From Brucellaceae bacterium (GTDB taxonomy: Bacteria; Pseudomonadota; Alphaproteobacteria; Rhizobiales; Rhizobiaceae), in assembly GCA_020637755.1 (NCBI GenBank), contig JACKJW010000014.1:10903-74902 (forward strand): a stretch of DNA of 64,000 nucleotides, read 5' to 3'. The stretch's first letter is position 1, and each line of letters starts with the position of its first letter. Of this stretch, positions 26,391 to 36,430 are shown piece after piece. Below the pieces are notes generated by a model. The model worked only from the letters and a program-made list of their open reading frames with translations, did no database searches and was not told the DNA's origin. Both the position numbers and the translations under genes were made by a program.

Positions 26391-28733
26391 CTATCCGGGC
26401 CTGGGTTTCGGCTTCCAGGGCGCAAGGCCCCTCGCCGCACGCGACCGTGTCCGGTGAACATGCCAGGGCCGCAAGGTTTCTGACAGGGCATGGCGGATCT
26501 CGACGGTCTCACCATCGGAGCGAACGGAAGATGCGAATCGTAGTTCGGCACTTCCACGCAGGGCCAGATCCTGAGCGCCCAGAATGCGCGGGCCGTGTCC
26601 TGCCGGCGATTTTCCATCGCCATCACGGCATGGTGCCTTCACCGATGCGTCGGTTATGATGAGAATGGAGACGTCCTTGCATGACTGCTTTGCAGCTTCT
26701 GCCGTTTTGGCCAGAACGACGACGTCATTGGTGTGCGTGCGCACCACGCAGCGATCCTTTGAACAGAGGAAGCGGTCCCTGTCCTCATCCTTTCGGGCCC
26801 GTGTTGGCGCCACATCCGGCGCCGGCTTTGCGGCAAGCAGTGCCACGATTTCTGCGTCGCTGGCTGTTTTCGCCGTCATCAGTTCGGCACCCGGCCACAG
26901 CCGCGACCAGTTTTCCAGCACAAAGCCCCGCTTTTGCCGTGCCGTCACGGCGACGGTTCCAGGCGCGGTGCGCAGCGCCACAAGCCCGGCATCCTCGCTC
27001 ACCAGAGCGTCCGGCAGGTCGCGCGACAGGAAGGCGAATCCCGCTGCCGCAAGCACGGGCAGGGCCAGAATCCGCAGGCGCGAGGTCAGGCCGGTCATCA
27101 GGATCAGCGCTAGCGCGGCCAGCAACATGGCCTGACGGGGAACGGGACCGGTCATGTCCCGCCCGCCCGCCTCCTGCACCCGCTCGGCAAGCCACACCAC
27201 CAGGGCAATGCCCTTGCCCATGATCCAGAAGAACGGGCCGTCAAGATCGAGCGGTATCATGAGATGGGCCGCGACTGCGCTCGGCATGATGACCAGCGTG
27301 ACCACCGGCATTGCAGCGAGATTTCCCGCCATGCCGAGCGGCGCGATGCGCTGAAAATGGTAGGCAGCGAAGATGCCCGTGGCCGTCCCGGCGATCAGCG
27401 CGGTAAAGGCCAGCGCCAGCACGGCCCGCGACAGTCTTGCGGCCAAGCCTGACGACCGGCTGTGGCGGCGGCGCACTTGCCAGTCCTGGACCTGTGCGTA
27501 TGCGGCGATCAGCGCGGCCGTGGCCGCAAAGGACATCTGGAAACCGGCACCGGCCACTTCCGACGGCGCCAGCATGATCACCACCATGGCTGCGGTGGCA
27601 AGGTTGCGCATGGTCAGCGCCGCCCGGTCGAACAGCAGCGCCAGCAGCATGATGGCGAGCATGATGAAGCTGCGCTGCGTGGCGACGGCCGCGCCCGAGA
27701 CAAAGAGATAGCCGGCGGAAGCCAGAAGTGCCGCGGCGGCACACCATTTGCGCACTCCGTGGCGGCTTGCAAACTCCGGAAACAGGGCGAGGATGGCGCG
27801 CAGGACACCGGCGATCGTGCCGGCAACAAGCGCCATGTGCAGGCCGGAAATGGACAGGATATGCGCCAGTCCCGCCGTGCGCAGCGCTTCTGCCGCCTCG
27901 CCGTCAATCAAGGCCTTGCGGCCCGTCACGAGGGCCGCCGCGATGGCGCCTTCCCTGCCGCCCACACGCTCACGGATCCGGCCGGTCAGCCAGTCGCGCC
28001 CGCGTTCCAGCGTGGCGGACAGCGACAGTGCCGGTGCAGCGATGCGCTTGTCGGGTCCCTTGCGCGCATAGCCGGTGGCATCCAGGCCGGAAAACCAGGC
28101 CTGAAAGGAGAAATCATAGCCGCCCGGACGTGCCGGGCCGCCGGGTGGCGACAGGCTGACGCGAATGGTCACGGTCTCACCGGGGGCGAGCGGCGGCTCC
28201 GGGCGCGGCAGGCTGAAACGGACGCGCCGGGGTGGCGTCAAGCGAAGTTTCGGCTTCGCGGTTTCCTGCACGTCGAGCAGCACGCGGTCGCGCTTGGCGG
28301 ATATGGCCTCGTTTTCGATCACCCTGCCCGTTACCGTCGTCGTGACCGCAGCTCCAAGCACCGTGGCTGGCCGCAGACCGGAGACTGTCTTTGCAAGGGT
28401 GGCGCCGCCCAGCACGGTGATGAGGGCGGACAGGACGAGGACGCGGGCGTGGTGTTTGCGCGCCAAAACGAGCACGGCGGCAGCCAGCACCAACGCAGAA
28501 ACCAGTGCCGGGAGATCCGGCTCAAACGGGGCAGCGAAATAGGCCGACACCCCGGCTCCGAACAGCACGGGCATGGCCAGCCAGGCCAGTCCACGGTCCA
28601 GTTCCTCGCGCCAAAGGCGCGCGGCTTCATGCAAGACCATGTGGGGCGAAAACGCGGGCAGCACCTGGAGCCAGCGCGCGATCGCGCCCGTTGCCCGCAC
28701 GTCCGGCGGCGCGAAACCGGCGGGCACCGGCAC
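26391..28733 (-). CDS. ComEC/Rec2 family DNA internalisation protein
   Basis: A 780-residue membrane protein of the ComEC/Rec2 type, the channel for single-stranded DNA uptake in competent bacteria. An N-terminal OB-fold DUF4131 region with membrane segments precedes the competence domain (LAHILSISGLHMALVAG near residue 290, many transmembrane helices), and a C-terminal degenerate beta-lactamase-like domain follows. No other competence genes are in the window. Start GTG 28733 is uncertain: an ATG about 31 codons in (MVLHEAARLW) would also keep the domains. Confidence 0.88.
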   Translation of the reverse strand: MPVPAGFAPPDVRATGAIARWLQVLPAFSPHMVLHEAARLWREELDRGLAWLAMPVLFGAGVSAYFAAPFEPDLPALVSALVLAAAVLVLARKHHARVLVLSALITVLGGATLAKTVSGLRPATVLGAAVTTTVTGRVIENEAISAKRDRVLLDVQETAKPKLRLTPPRRVRFSLPRPEPPLAPGETVTIRVSLSPPGGPARPGGYDFSFQAWFSGLDATGYARKGPDKRIAAPALSLSATLERGRDWLTGRIRERVGGREGAIAAALVTGRKALIDGEAAEALRTAGLAHILSISGLHMALVAGTIAGVLRAILALFPEFASRHGVRKWCAAAALLASAGYLFVSGAAVATQRSFIMLAIMLLALLFDRAALTMRNLATAAMVVIMLAPSEVAGAGFQMSFAATAALIAAYAQVQDWQVRRRHSRSSGLAARLSRAVLALAFTALIAGTATGIFAAYHFQRIAPLGMAGNLAAMPVVTLVIMPSAVAAHLMIPLDLDGPFFWIMGKGIALVVWLAERVQEAGGRDMTGPVPRQAMLLAALALILMTGLTSRLRILALPVLAAAGFAFLSRDLPDALVSEDAGLVALRTAPGTVAVTARQKRGFVLENWSRLWPGAELMTAKTASDAEIVALLAAKPAPDVAPTRARKDEDRDRFLCSKDRCVVRTHTNDVVVLAKTAEAAKQSCKDVSILIITDASVKAPCRDGDGKSPAGHGPRILGAQDLALRGSAELRFASSVRSDGETVEIRHALSETLRPWHVHRTRSRAARGLAPWKPKPRPG

Positions 28734-29005
28734 TCCCGGCCAGGCTTCAACGGTCTCTTCCGGCTGATCACGAACGATTGGAGCAGGGGGCGCAAAATGC
28801 GCCCGCTCGTCGCCCTCGCCAGATCACGCATCGGCAGGTGTCACGCCCCTGCCGCTTGCACCCTTACGCTTTACGCCCGCAACCAAGGCCCGGTCTTCCG
28901 AGCCAGCACTTGCACCCCACGGAACCTATGCTACATGAAGCGCAACGCTTTTCCACCGGGCTTTGTGCCGCCAGTGCCGCCCGATTTCTCGATCCGGATT
29001 TCACC

Positions 29006-30427
29006 ATGTCTGACAAGGTCATCACCCGTTTTGCGCCCTCGCCCACCGGCTATCTGCACATTGGCGGCGCCCGCACGGCGCTCTTCAACTGGCTCTATGC
29101 GCGCCATACCGGCGGCACGATGCTGCTGCGCATCGAGGATACCGACCGCGAACGCTCGACCGATGCGGCCACGGCGGCCATTCTCGAAGGCCTGAGCTGG
29201 CTTGGCCTGACATGGGACGGCGAGCCGGTGTCGCAGTTCGGCCGCGCGGACCGTCATGCGGAGGTGGCGCTGGAACTGGTGAAGCAGGGCAAGGCCTATT
29301 ATTGCTACTGCACGCCCGAAGAGTTGACCGACATGCGCGAGACCGCCAAGGCGGAGGGCCGCCCGCCGCGGTATGACGGGCGCTGGCGCGACCGTGACCT
29401 GTCAGACGCGCCCGCCGGCGTAAAACCCGTCGTGCGCATCAAGGCTCCGATGGACGGCGAAACGCTGGTGGCCGACAAGGTGCAGGGCGATGTGCGCTTT
29501 CCCAACAAGGACCTTGATGACTTCATCATCCTGCGTTCCGACGGCACGCCCACCTACATGCATGCCGTGGTCGTCGACGATCATGACATGGGCGTGACGC
29601 ATATCATCCGCGGCGATGACCACCTGACCAATGCGGCCCGCCAGACGATCATCTACCAGGCCATGGGCTGGGATGTGCCGGTCATGGCCCACATCCCGCT
29701 CATCCACGGGCAGGACGGCGCCAAGCTTTCCAAGCGCCACGGGGCGCTCGGTGTCGAGGCCTATCGCGAAATGGGCTACCTGCCTGCCGCCCTGCTCAAC
29801 TATCTCGTCCGGCTCGGCTGGAGCCATGGCGACGACGAGGTGATGAGCATCGAGGACATGATTTCCTGGTTCGAGATCGGGGACATCAACAAGGGTGCCG
29901 CACGCTTCGATTTCAAGAAGCTGGAGGCGCTGAACGGCATTCACATGCGCAGCGCCACGCCCGAGGCGCTGTTTGCGATCCTGATGGAGACGCTGCCGCA
30001 CCTGCCGGCCGGGCCGGCCATGCTGGAAAAACTGGATGGGACCCGCAAGGCACAGCTTCTGGCGGCCATGCCGGGCCTGAAGGAGCGTGCGAAGACGCTC
30101 AACGAGTTGGTGGATGGCGCGGCCTTCCTTTTCGATCAACGCCCGCTGGCACTGGATGAAAAGGCGGCCGGCATTCTGGATGCGGAATCGCGCGCTCTTC
30201 TGGCCGACATCCTGCCCGACCTGACGGCAATCTCCGGCTGGTCGGCGGAGGCAGCCGAGGGCGCGGTGCGCGATTATGCCGAGCGCAAGGAGCTGAAGCT
30301 TGGCAAGGTGGCGCAGCCGCTCCGCGCCGCGCTGACCGGCCGCGCAACGTCGCCAGGCGTCTTTGACGTTCTGTCGGTGCTGGGCCGCGATGAAAGCCTT
30401 GCCCGCATTGCCGATCAAGCCGGCTGA
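29006..30427 (+). CDS. gltX: Glutamyl-tRNA synthetase
   Basis: Charges tRNA-Glu. The 473-residue class I enzyme has the N-terminal PSPTGYLHIGGARTALFNW (HIGH-equivalent) motif and the KLSKRHG loop near residue 243, with a C-terminal anticodon-binding domain. Start ATG 29006 (MSDKVITRF) is chosen because the family begins a few residues before RFAPSPTG; a longer in-frame extension runs through the divergent comEC. gltA follows 181 bp downstream with its own promoter-like sequence. Confidence 0.97.
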   Translation: MSDKVITRFAPSPTGYLHIGGARTALFNWLYARHTGGTMLLRIEDTDRERSTDAATAAILEGLSWLGLTWDGEPVSQFGRADRHAEVALELVKQGKAYYCYCTPEELTDMRETAKAEGRPPRYDGRWRDRDLSDAPAGVKPVVRIKAPMDGETLVADKVQGDVRFPNKDLDDFIILRSDGTPTYMHAVVVDDHDMGVTHIIRGDDHLTNAARQTIIYQAMGWDVPVMAHIPLIHGQDGAKLSKRHGALGVEAYREMGYLPAALLNYLVRLGWSHGDDEVMSIEDMISWFEIGDINKGAARFDFKKLEALNGIHMRSATPEALFAILMETLPHLPAGPAMLEKLDGTRKAQLLAAMPGLKERAKTLNELVDGAAFLFDQRPLALDEKAAGILDAESRALLADILPDLTAISGWSAEAAEGAVRDYAERKELKLGKVAQPLRAALTGRATSPGVFDVLSVLGRDESLARIADQAG

Positions 30428-30519
30428 ATTTGTGCGCATTTGCACGCAAAACAGCGGACTTCCGCCATTTATCGACAAAAGACTTAAGCGCGGAACGGCG
30501 GTTTCAGCGGCAACGCCGC

Positions 30520-30548
30520 TTGGCATCAGCAGACAAATAGGCTAGCTA
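30520..30548 (+). promoter_or_regulatory. Putative gltA promoter
   Basis: TTGGCA, 17 bp, TAGCTA forms a fair sigma-70-type promoter 60 bp before the gltA start. A strong AAAGGAG ribosome binding site (30596-30602) follows 6 bp ahead of the ATG. Two short GC-rich inverted repeats lie just upstream. Confidence 0.45.
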
Positions 30549-30608
30549 AAACGCAGGTTATTTTGCGGCGCAACAGACCGCGAGCCGAGATCGCGAAAGG
30601 AGCATTGG

Positions 30609-31898
30609 ATGAGCGATAATACAGCCAAACTCGAGGTGAACGGGCAGGCCATCGATCTCCCGGTTCGCGCAGGCTCCATCGGTCCGGATGTGATCGATAT
30701 TGCAAAGCTTTACGGCCAGTCGGGCATGTTCACCTATGATCCCGGCTTCACCTCGACGGCGAGCTGCGAATCCGAGATCACCTACATCGACGGCGATGAA
30801 GGCATCCTGCTGCACCGCGGTTATCCGATCGACCAGCTCGCCGAGCACGGCGACTTCGTCGAGACCTGCTACCTGCTGCTCTACGGCGAGCTGCCGACCA
30901 AGGAGCAGAATGACGATTTCCACTTCCGCATCACGCGCCACACCATGGTGCATGAGCAGATGAGCCGTTTCTTCACCGGCTTCCGCCGCGATGCCCACCC
31001 GATGGCCATCATGTGCGGCATGGTTGGTGCCATGTCGGCCTTCTATCACGACTCCACGGACATCTCGGATCCGCATCAGCGCATGGTTGCTTCGCTGCGC
31101 ATGATCGCCAAGATGCCGACCATCGCGGCCATGGCCTACAAGTACCATGTCGGCCAGCCCTTCGTTTACCCGCGCAACAACCTCGACTATGCGTCCAACT
31201 TCCTCCACATGTGCTTCTCGGTGCCGTGCGAGGAGTACAAGGTCGATCCGATCCTGTCGCGCGCGATGGACCGCATCTTCATCCTGCACGCCGACCACGA
31301 ACAGAACGCCTCGACCTCGACCGTGCGTCTTGCCGGTTCGTCAGGTGCCAACCCGTTTGCCTGTATCGCCGCCGGCATCGCCTGCCTGTGGGGTCCGGCC
31401 CATGGCGGCGCGAACGAAGCAGCGCTCAACATGCTGCAGGAAATCGGTTCGGTGGACCGCATTCCCGAATTCATCGCCCGCGCCAAGGACAAGGACGATC
31501 CGTTCCGCCTGATGGGCTTCGGTCACCGCGTCTACAAAAATTACGACCCGCGCGCCAAGATCATGCAGAAGACCTGCCACGAGGTTCTCGGCGTTCTCGG
31601 CATCAAGGACGATCCGCTGCTCGAAGTTGCCATGGAGCTGGAGCGCATCGCGCTGACCGATCCCTACTTCGTCGAGAAGAAGCTTTACCCGAACATCGAC
31701 TTCTACTCGGGCATCACGCTGAAGGCGATGGGCTTCCCGACCACCATGTTCACCGTGCTGTTCGCCCTGGCGCGTACCGTCGGCTGGATCGCCCAGTGGA
31801 AGGAAATGATCGAGGATCCGAAGCAGAAGATCGGCCGTCCGCGCCAGCTCTACACCGGCGCAAAACAGCGCGATTACATCCCGGTCGAGAAGCGCTGA
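30609..31898 (+). CDS. gltA: Citrate synthase (type II)
   Basis: Condenses acetyl-CoA and oxaloacetate at the entry of the TCA cycle. The 429-residue protein is the length of the hexameric gram-negative type. Active-site motifs are visible: LHADHEQNASTSTVRLAGSS near residue 225 and the GFGHRVYKNYDPRAK segment with the catalytic histidine near residue 305. It stands as a single transcription unit between its own promoter and a strong terminator. The convergent lpxB ends 96 bp away. Confidence 0.97.
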   Translation: MSDNTAKLEVNGQAIDLPVRAGSIGPDVIDIAKLYGQSGMFTYDPGFTSTASCESEITYIDGDEGILLHRGYPIDQLAEHGDFVETCYLLLYGELPTKEQNDDFHFRITRHTMVHEQMSRFFTGFRRDAHPMAIMCGMVGAMSAFYHDSTDISDPHQRMVASLRMIAKMPTIAAMAYKYHVGQPFVYPRNNLDYASNFLHMCFSVPCEEYKVDPILSRAMDRIFILHADHEQNASTSTVRLAGSSGANPFACIAAGIACLWGPAHGGANEAALNMLQEIGSVDRIPEFIARAKDKDDPFRLMGFGHRVYKNYDPRAKIMQKTCHEVLGVLGIKDDPLLEVAMELERIALTDPYFVEKKLYPNIDFYSGITLKAMGFPTTMFTVLFALARTVGWIAQWKEMIEDPKQKIGRPRQLYTGAKQRDYIPVEKR

Positions 31899-31922
31899 GC
31901 GTTTCCCTCCTGACCATCATGG

Positions 31923-31950
31923 AAAAGGCGGCTGCGAGGCCGCCTTTTTT
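31923..31950 (+). terminator. Rho-independent terminator of gltA
   Basis: A stem of AAAAGGCGGC and GCCGCCTTTT with a 6-nt loop ends in a run of six T, 24 bp after the gltA stop. This is the clearest intrinsic terminator in the core part of the window; it may also act on lpxB transcription from the other side. Confidence 0.88.
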
Positions 31951-31994
31951 GTTGTCCACGCGGCTCATCACGGAAGGTGCGAAAGACAACCTTG

Positions 31995-33146
31995 TCAGGC
32001 AAGGAGAGCAAGAACAGCTTCGGCGCCGATGTCTCCAGCGGGGCTGTCGGTCGCCATGCGCTCGCGGATCGTGGAGAATCCCGCGCGCTGGGCCGCACGC
32101 ATCGGTCCTTCTTCCATCAGTGCCAGCAGATGGCGGCCGGCATAGCCCGGCCTCAGCATGAAATCGTAGAGTTCGGGGACGACCGGCCGGTCCGCGATCA
32201 GGTTCGGCAGCGACGCCGACCAGGATGTGATGAGATGGCGCAGGAAGCGCGCCAGCAGGTCGGTGCGGTAACACGAGATCAGCGGCACGCCGGCAAGTGC
32301 CAATTCCAGCGTCACCGTGCCCGATGCGGCGATCGCTGCATCGGCGATTGCAAAGGCCTCGTGGCGTGCCGCGGCGCCGGTCACGATTTCCGGCTTGTTG
32401 GACCAAGTGGCCGTGATCTCACGGACAAGCGGTTCCACATGGGCGACGGTCGGCAGGATCAGGCGCGGTTGGACGCCGTCTGCCCCGAGAAATGCCACGG
32501 TCTCGCCGAAGAAGGGCAGCAGCCCCCTCACCTCGCCGCGCCGCGATCCCGGCAGCACGAGCAGCGTCCGTTCGCCCGATCCCAGCCTGTGGCGGCTCTG
32601 AGCCTCCCAGGCACTGTTCAGGCTTTCATCGGATGTCAGGCGATGCCCGACATAGGTTCCGGCCGGGCCATCCAGACGTTTCAAGGCTTCCACCTCGAAG
32701 GGTAGCAGGCACAGGACGTGATCGACATAGGCGCGCATGGCCTTTGCGCGATGCGGCCTCCAGGCCCAGACGGACGGGCAGACATAATCGACGACAGGAA
32801 GATGCGGCAGCTTCGCGCGCACGCGGCGGGCGACGCGATGGGTGAAATCAGGGCTGTCCACGATCAGCAGGATGTCCGGCGCGGACGCAACGATGGCATC
32901 GGCGGCCTGCCGAATTTTGCGGACCAGCGCTGGAAGGTCCTTCACCACAGCCGAGATGCCCATCAGCGCGATGGACGCGGGATCAAACAGGGTTTTCAGC
33001 CCGAGCGCGGCCAGATGGGCGCCGCCGACGCCGGTCAATTGCACCGGCCTGCCGGATTTGCGGTGAATGGCGGCGATGAGATCGGCGGCCAGAAGGTCTC
33101 CCGATTCCTCGCCGGTGACGACGGCTATTTTCAGCGGCGCGTTCAC
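31995..33146 (-). CDS. lpxB: Lipid-A-disaccharide synthase
   Basis: Joins UDP-diacyl-GlcN and lipid X to form the lipid A disaccharide on the cytoplasmic side of the inner membrane. The 383-residue GT19 glycosyltransferase shows VVTGEESGDLLAADLI at the N-terminus, VDSPDFTHRVARRVR near residue 97 and the PSVWAWRPHRAKAM motif near 125. The start overlaps the lpxI stop by 4 bp (ATGA), and it is the last gene of the envelope cluster. Confidence 0.97.
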   Translation of the reverse strand: MNAPLKIAVVTGEESGDLLAADLIAAIHRKSGRPVQLTGVGGAHLAALGLKTLFDPASIALMGISAVVKDLPALVRKIRQAADAIVASAPDILLIVDSPDFTHRVARRVRAKLPHLPVVDYVCPSVWAWRPHRAKAMRAYVDHVLCLLPFEVEALKRLDGPAGTYVGHRLTSDESLNSAWEAQSRHRLGSGERTLLVLPGSRRGEVRGLLPFFGETVAFLGADGVQPRLILPTVAHVEPLVREITATWSNKPEIVTGAAARHEAFAIADAAIAASGTVTLELALAGVPLISCYRTDLLARFLRHLITSWSASLPNLIADRPVVPELYDFMLRPGYAGRHLLALMEEGPMRAAQRAGFSTIRERMATDSPAGDIGAEAVLALLA

Positions 33147-34033
33147 AGCATGGCCTCGCTGACGCCCATGACAAACAGGCCGAGCCGGTCGGCCTCGCGG
33201 CGAACGTCATCAAAATCAAGGATAAGCGACAGGCCAGCCTCTACTGCAATGCCTGCCAGTCCGGCCTTGTGGGCACTGATCACGGTCTGTGGGCCGATGC
33301 TGGGCAGGTCCATGCGGGTATCCTGGCCGGGCTTGCAGCATTTGACCAGCACGCCACGGCGTGTGGAGCGAAGGCGCCCGTGGTCGCGCATGGCGGCGGT
33401 GCGTTCCAGCAGGCCTTCGGTTCCCTCGATGCCTTCCAGCGCCACGGCCCGGCTGCCAAAGGCTATCGCCGCCTGGCCGATGTCGAGCGCGCCGATGGCC
33501 CGCGCCGCCGCCCAGGCCGCGCGAATGGCGGTCCAGTCGTCCTTGCCGGGCATGACGGAACCCATGGTCCCTTCCGGTGCCAGCAACTGCGGCATCAGCT
33601 GATGGGCGCCGAGAACCGTGATGCCATATTGCCCGGCATAGGCGGTGACGATGCGCAGCAGCGCGTCATCGCCACTGCCGAGCGCCCTGATGCCGCGCGG
33701 AAGCAGCTTCAGAAGGCCGGGCGCGGGAAAGACGCGGTACCAGACCGGGCGGCGCGACACACCGCCTGCAAAGGTGGCGTGAGTGACGCCCTCGTGGCGC
33801 AGATAGGGCCCAAGCTTGCCGATTTCCTCAATGGCAAGCGTCCGGTCTGCCTTGGCGGCCAGCCCGGCGTCGGCCTCGCCGGCAATGGCGACCAGAAGCG
33901 GAGCCATGGGTGCCTCCGCGGACACCTGTTCGTGAAGGGCCGCAGGCAGCCGGCCGGAGCCGGCAATGATTGCAATCCGTCCGCCATCCGGCGGCAGGAA
34001 GGCCCGGGTTCCGGTGGCCTCAGGCCTCGCCAT
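33143..34033 (-). CDS. lpxI: UDP-2,3-diacylglucosamine diphosphatase LpxI
   Basis: Hydrolyses UDP-2,3-diacylglucosamine to lipid X, replacing LpxH in alphaproteobacteria (formerly DUF1009). The protein has IAIIAGSGRLPAALHEQ at the N-terminus, the THATFAGGVSR motif near residue 90 and a C-terminal domain with GPQTVISAHKAGLAGIAVEAG. I chose the start MARPEATG at 34033 (296 residues), which overlaps the lpxA end by 14 bp; starts at 34045 or 34063 are possible. It is coupled to lpxB downstream. Confidence 0.92.
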   Translation of the reverse strand: MARPEATGTRAFLPPDGGRIAIIAGSGRLPAALHEQVSAEAPMAPLLVAIAGEADAGLAAKADRTLAIEEIGKLGPYLRHEGVTHATFAGGVSRRPVWYRVFPAPGLLKLLPRGIRALGSGDDALLRIVTAYAGQYGITVLGAHQLMPQLLAPEGTMGSVMPGKDDWTAIRAAWAAARAIGALDIGQAAIAFGSRAVALEGIEGTEGLLERTAAMRDHGRLRSTRRGVLVKCCKPGQDTRMDLPSIGPQTVISAHKAGLAGIAVEAGLSLILDFDDVRREADRLGLFVMGVSEAML

Positions 34034-34853
34034 CGACCCCGTCATCCCCCGAAGCGCGGCCACCCACGGCGGGCATGACGAACTGCCGCCGGCCGCGTTC
34101 CGTCATGAAAGCCAGCAAGTCGTCCACAATGGCAATGCCGGCGAAGGACTGCTGCACCAGAGGAATGTTCTCCAGAACCGGACGCGCGGGATTGAACATC
34201 ATCTTGTAGGCGGCGCGAAGGGCCTTCATGTCGTCACGCGACACGCCCGAGCGGCGCATGCCGACGACGTTCAGCCCGCGCAGGCGTCCGCGGTTGCCGG
34301 TCACCATGCCATAGGGAATGAGATCCCGTTCCAGCCCCGACATGCCACCGACAAAGGCATGATGGCCAATGCGCACGAACTGGTGGACAGCGGAAAGGCC
34401 GCCGAGAATGGCGAAATCACCGACCTCGCAATGGCCGCCCAGCACTGCGCCCTGCGTCATGGTGACATTGTTGCCGACAGCGCAATCATGGGCGACATGC
34501 GAATAGCCCAGAAAATGGCAATTGTCGCCGACAGTGGTGCGCGCGCGGGCCGTGTCAGTGCCCGTATGCATCGTCACGCCTTCGCGGATTGTGTTGTTGC
34601 GGCCGATCTCCAGCGTCGACGGGCCACCCTTGTGCCCGTGGTTCTGCGGATCGCAGCCGAGAACGGCCTGCGGATAGACCTTTGTGCCTTCGCCAATCGT
34701 CGTCTGGCCGAGGACGGTCACGTGGCCGATCAGGTGCACGTTGGCGCCGAGCACGACCTGCGGCCCCACCATGCAGAAGGGACCGATGCGTGCGCCGTCA
34801 CCGATCACGGCACCGGGTTCGATCACGGCAGTTGGATGGATTTCAGCGGCCAT
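34020..34853 (-). CDS. lpxA: UDP-N-acetylglucosamine acyltransferase
   Basis: First step of lipid A synthesis, adding the 3-hydroxyacyl chain to UDP-GlcNAc. The 277-residue left-handed beta-helix protein begins IHPTAVIEPGAVIGDGARIG and carries the NTIREGVTMHTGT and HVAHDCAVGNNVTM hexapeptide segments with the catalytic His region, and a C-terminal helical domain. fabZ ends 7 bp upstream of its start, and lpxI begins within its 3' end. Confidence 0.97.
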   Translation of the reverse strand: MAAEIHPTAVIEPGAVIGDGARIGPFCMVGPQVVLGANVHLIGHVTVLGQTTIGEGTKVYPQAVLGCDPQNHGHKGGPSTLEIGRNNTIREGVTMHTGTDTARARTTVGDNCHFLGYSHVAHDCAVGNNVTMTQGAVLGGHCEVGDFAILGGLSAVHQFVRIGHHAFVGGMSGLERDLIPYGMVTGNRGRLRGLNVVGMRRSGVSRDDMKALRAAYKMMFNPARPVLENIPLVQQSFAGIAIVDDLLAFMTERGRRQFVMPAVGGRASGDDGVDGEA

Positions 34854-34860
34854 ACCGTCC

Positions 34861-35325
34861 TCAGGCGTCCGTCTTGGGAGACATCATCGCCGAAATGTCG
34901 GCCTCGGCCACCTTGGCGCCGTCCACCTTGGCTTCGCAGGAAAATTTCCAGATGTTGCCGCGCTGCTTCTGCTTGGTCACGTGGATTTCCAGCCGGTCGC
35001 CCGGCACGACAGGACGGCGGAACTTCGCATTGTCGATGGTCATGAAATAGACGAGGCTCGGCGCGGCTTCGCTGCCCGAGGTCGAGTTGATGCAGATGGC
35101 ACCCGCGGTCTGGGCCATGGCCTCGATGATGAGGACGCCGGGCATGACGGGCGCGGCGGGAAAGTGCCCCTGGAAATGCGGCTCGTTGACCGTCACGTTC
35201 TTGATGCCGATGGCCGAGCGGTCGCCGTCGATCCCGATGATCCGGTCCACCAGAAGGAAGGGATAGCGGTGGGGCAGCAGCGCCATGATGCGCATGATGT
35301 CCATGGTTTCGAGCGTGTCAGCCAT
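34861..35325 (-). CDS. fabZ: 3-hydroxyacyl-ACP dehydratase FabZ
   Basis: Dehydrates 3-hydroxyacyl-ACP in fatty acid synthesis, competing with LpxA and LpxD for substrate. The 154-residue hot-dog protein has LLPHRYPFLLVDRI near residue 15 and GHFPAAPVMPGVLIIEAMAQ, which holds the catalytic His and Glu. Start 35325 (MADTLETMD) is preferred: it overlaps the lpxD stop by 8 bp and has AAGGA upstream. Longer in-frame starts lie inside lpxD. Confidence 0.96.
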   Translation of the reverse strand: MADTLETMDIMRIMALLPHRYPFLLVDRIIGIDGDRSAIGIKNVTVNEPHFQGHFPAAPVMPGVLIIEAMAQTAGAICINSTSGSEAAPSLVYFMTIDNAKFRRPVVPGDRLEIHVTKQKQRGNIWKFSCEAKVDGAKVAEADISAMMSPKTDA

Positions 35326-36379
35326 CGTTCTCATCCTTCTTTCGGGGCGCTTCGGCCAAGGTGCGCAAGGCGGCGGTCTGGCGGAAGAAGCGCTTGATCG
35401 GCATGGCCGGGGCACCGGCCCATTTCTCGCCCGCCGGCACATCGTGCATCACACCGGCGGCCGCGGCAATCTGGGCGCCGTCGCCGACTGTCAGGTGGTC
35501 GGCAATGCCGACGCGCCCGCCCAGCATGACGAAATTTCCAAGCCGGACCGACCCCGACAGACCGACATGGGCCGCGATGGCACAGCAATTGCCGATTTTC
35601 ACGTTGTGGGCGATCTGCACGAGATTGTCGATCTTGGTGCCCGCTCCGATGACCGTGTCTTCCAACGCTCCACGATCGACCGTGCTGTTGGAACCGATCT
35701 CCACATCGTCCTGGATGACGACGCGGCCGATCTGCGGCACTTTCTCCAGCCCGGCCGCACCCGGCACATAGCCGAAGCCGTCCTGGCCGATCTGGCAGCC
35801 GGAATGGAGGATGACGCGGTTGCCGATCAGCGCGGCCTGCACCGTGGCATTGGCTCCGACGCGGCAATCGCGGCCGATGCGACACTCGGCGCCGATGACG
35901 GCGTTGGGACCGATCACGGTGCCCTCGCCAATCTCGGCGGATGGCCCGATGACGGCGCCGGCCTCGACAATGACGCCGTGTTCCAATCGCGCCGATGCGT
36001 GCACGAAGGCGCGGCCCGAGACGCCGTTTTCTCCGGTGACCGGTGCACCACGCACGGCTGCCGGATGCAACATGCGCGCGATCTTGGCAAAGGCCGGATA
36101 GGGACGGTCGTGGCAGAGGACAGCGATACCGGCAGGCACATTGCCGGCAATGTCGCTCGTGACAAGCACTGCCGATGCCCTGAGGCCCTGGAGGAGGTGG
36201 CGGTTCTTGCGGCCCTCCACGAAGGCCAGATGCCCTGCCCCGGCTTCGGCTGCTTGCGCGACATCGCGGATGACCAAGCCTTCGCTGGCACCGTTCAGAT
36301 GGAGAGTGGAACCGGTCGCAGCGACAATATCACCCAGCGAGAAGGTTCGCTGGGGAGGAAAGAAGACCGGATCCGTCAT
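35318..36379 (-). CDS. lpxD: UDP-3-O-(3-hydroxyacyl)glucosamine N-acyltransferase
   Basis: Adds the second, amide-linked acyl chain in lipid A synthesis. The 353-residue protein has an N-terminal uridine-binding domain (LAFVEGRKNRHLLQGLRASA) and a long hexapeptide beta-helix with the HSGCQIGQDGFGYVPG motif and HNVKIGNCCAIAAHVGLSGS carrying the catalytic histidine. It follows bamA by 51 bp and overlaps fabZ. Confidence 0.97.
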   Translation of the reverse strand: MTDPVFFPPQRTFSLGDIVAATGSTLHLNGASEGLVIRDVAQAAEAGAGHLAFVEGRKNRHLLQGLRASAVLVTSDIAGNVPAGIAVLCHDRPYPAFAKIARMLHPAAVRGAPVTGENGVSGRAFVHASARLEHGVIVEAGAVIGPSAEIGEGTVIGPNAVIGAECRIGRDCRVGANATVQAALIGNRVILHSGCQIGQDGFGYVPGAAGLEKVPQIGRVVIQDDVEIGSNSTVDRGALEDTVIGAGTKIDNLVQIAHNVKIGNCCAIAAHVGLSGSVRLGNFVMLGGRVGIADHLTVGDGAQIAAAAGVMHDVPAGEKWAGAPAMPIKRFFRQTAALRTLAEAPRKKDENDG

Positions 36380-36430
36380 GGAATATCCTGCAGGTGCCGG
36401 ACGCTTCCGACCGGCACCATCCGGGCCGCC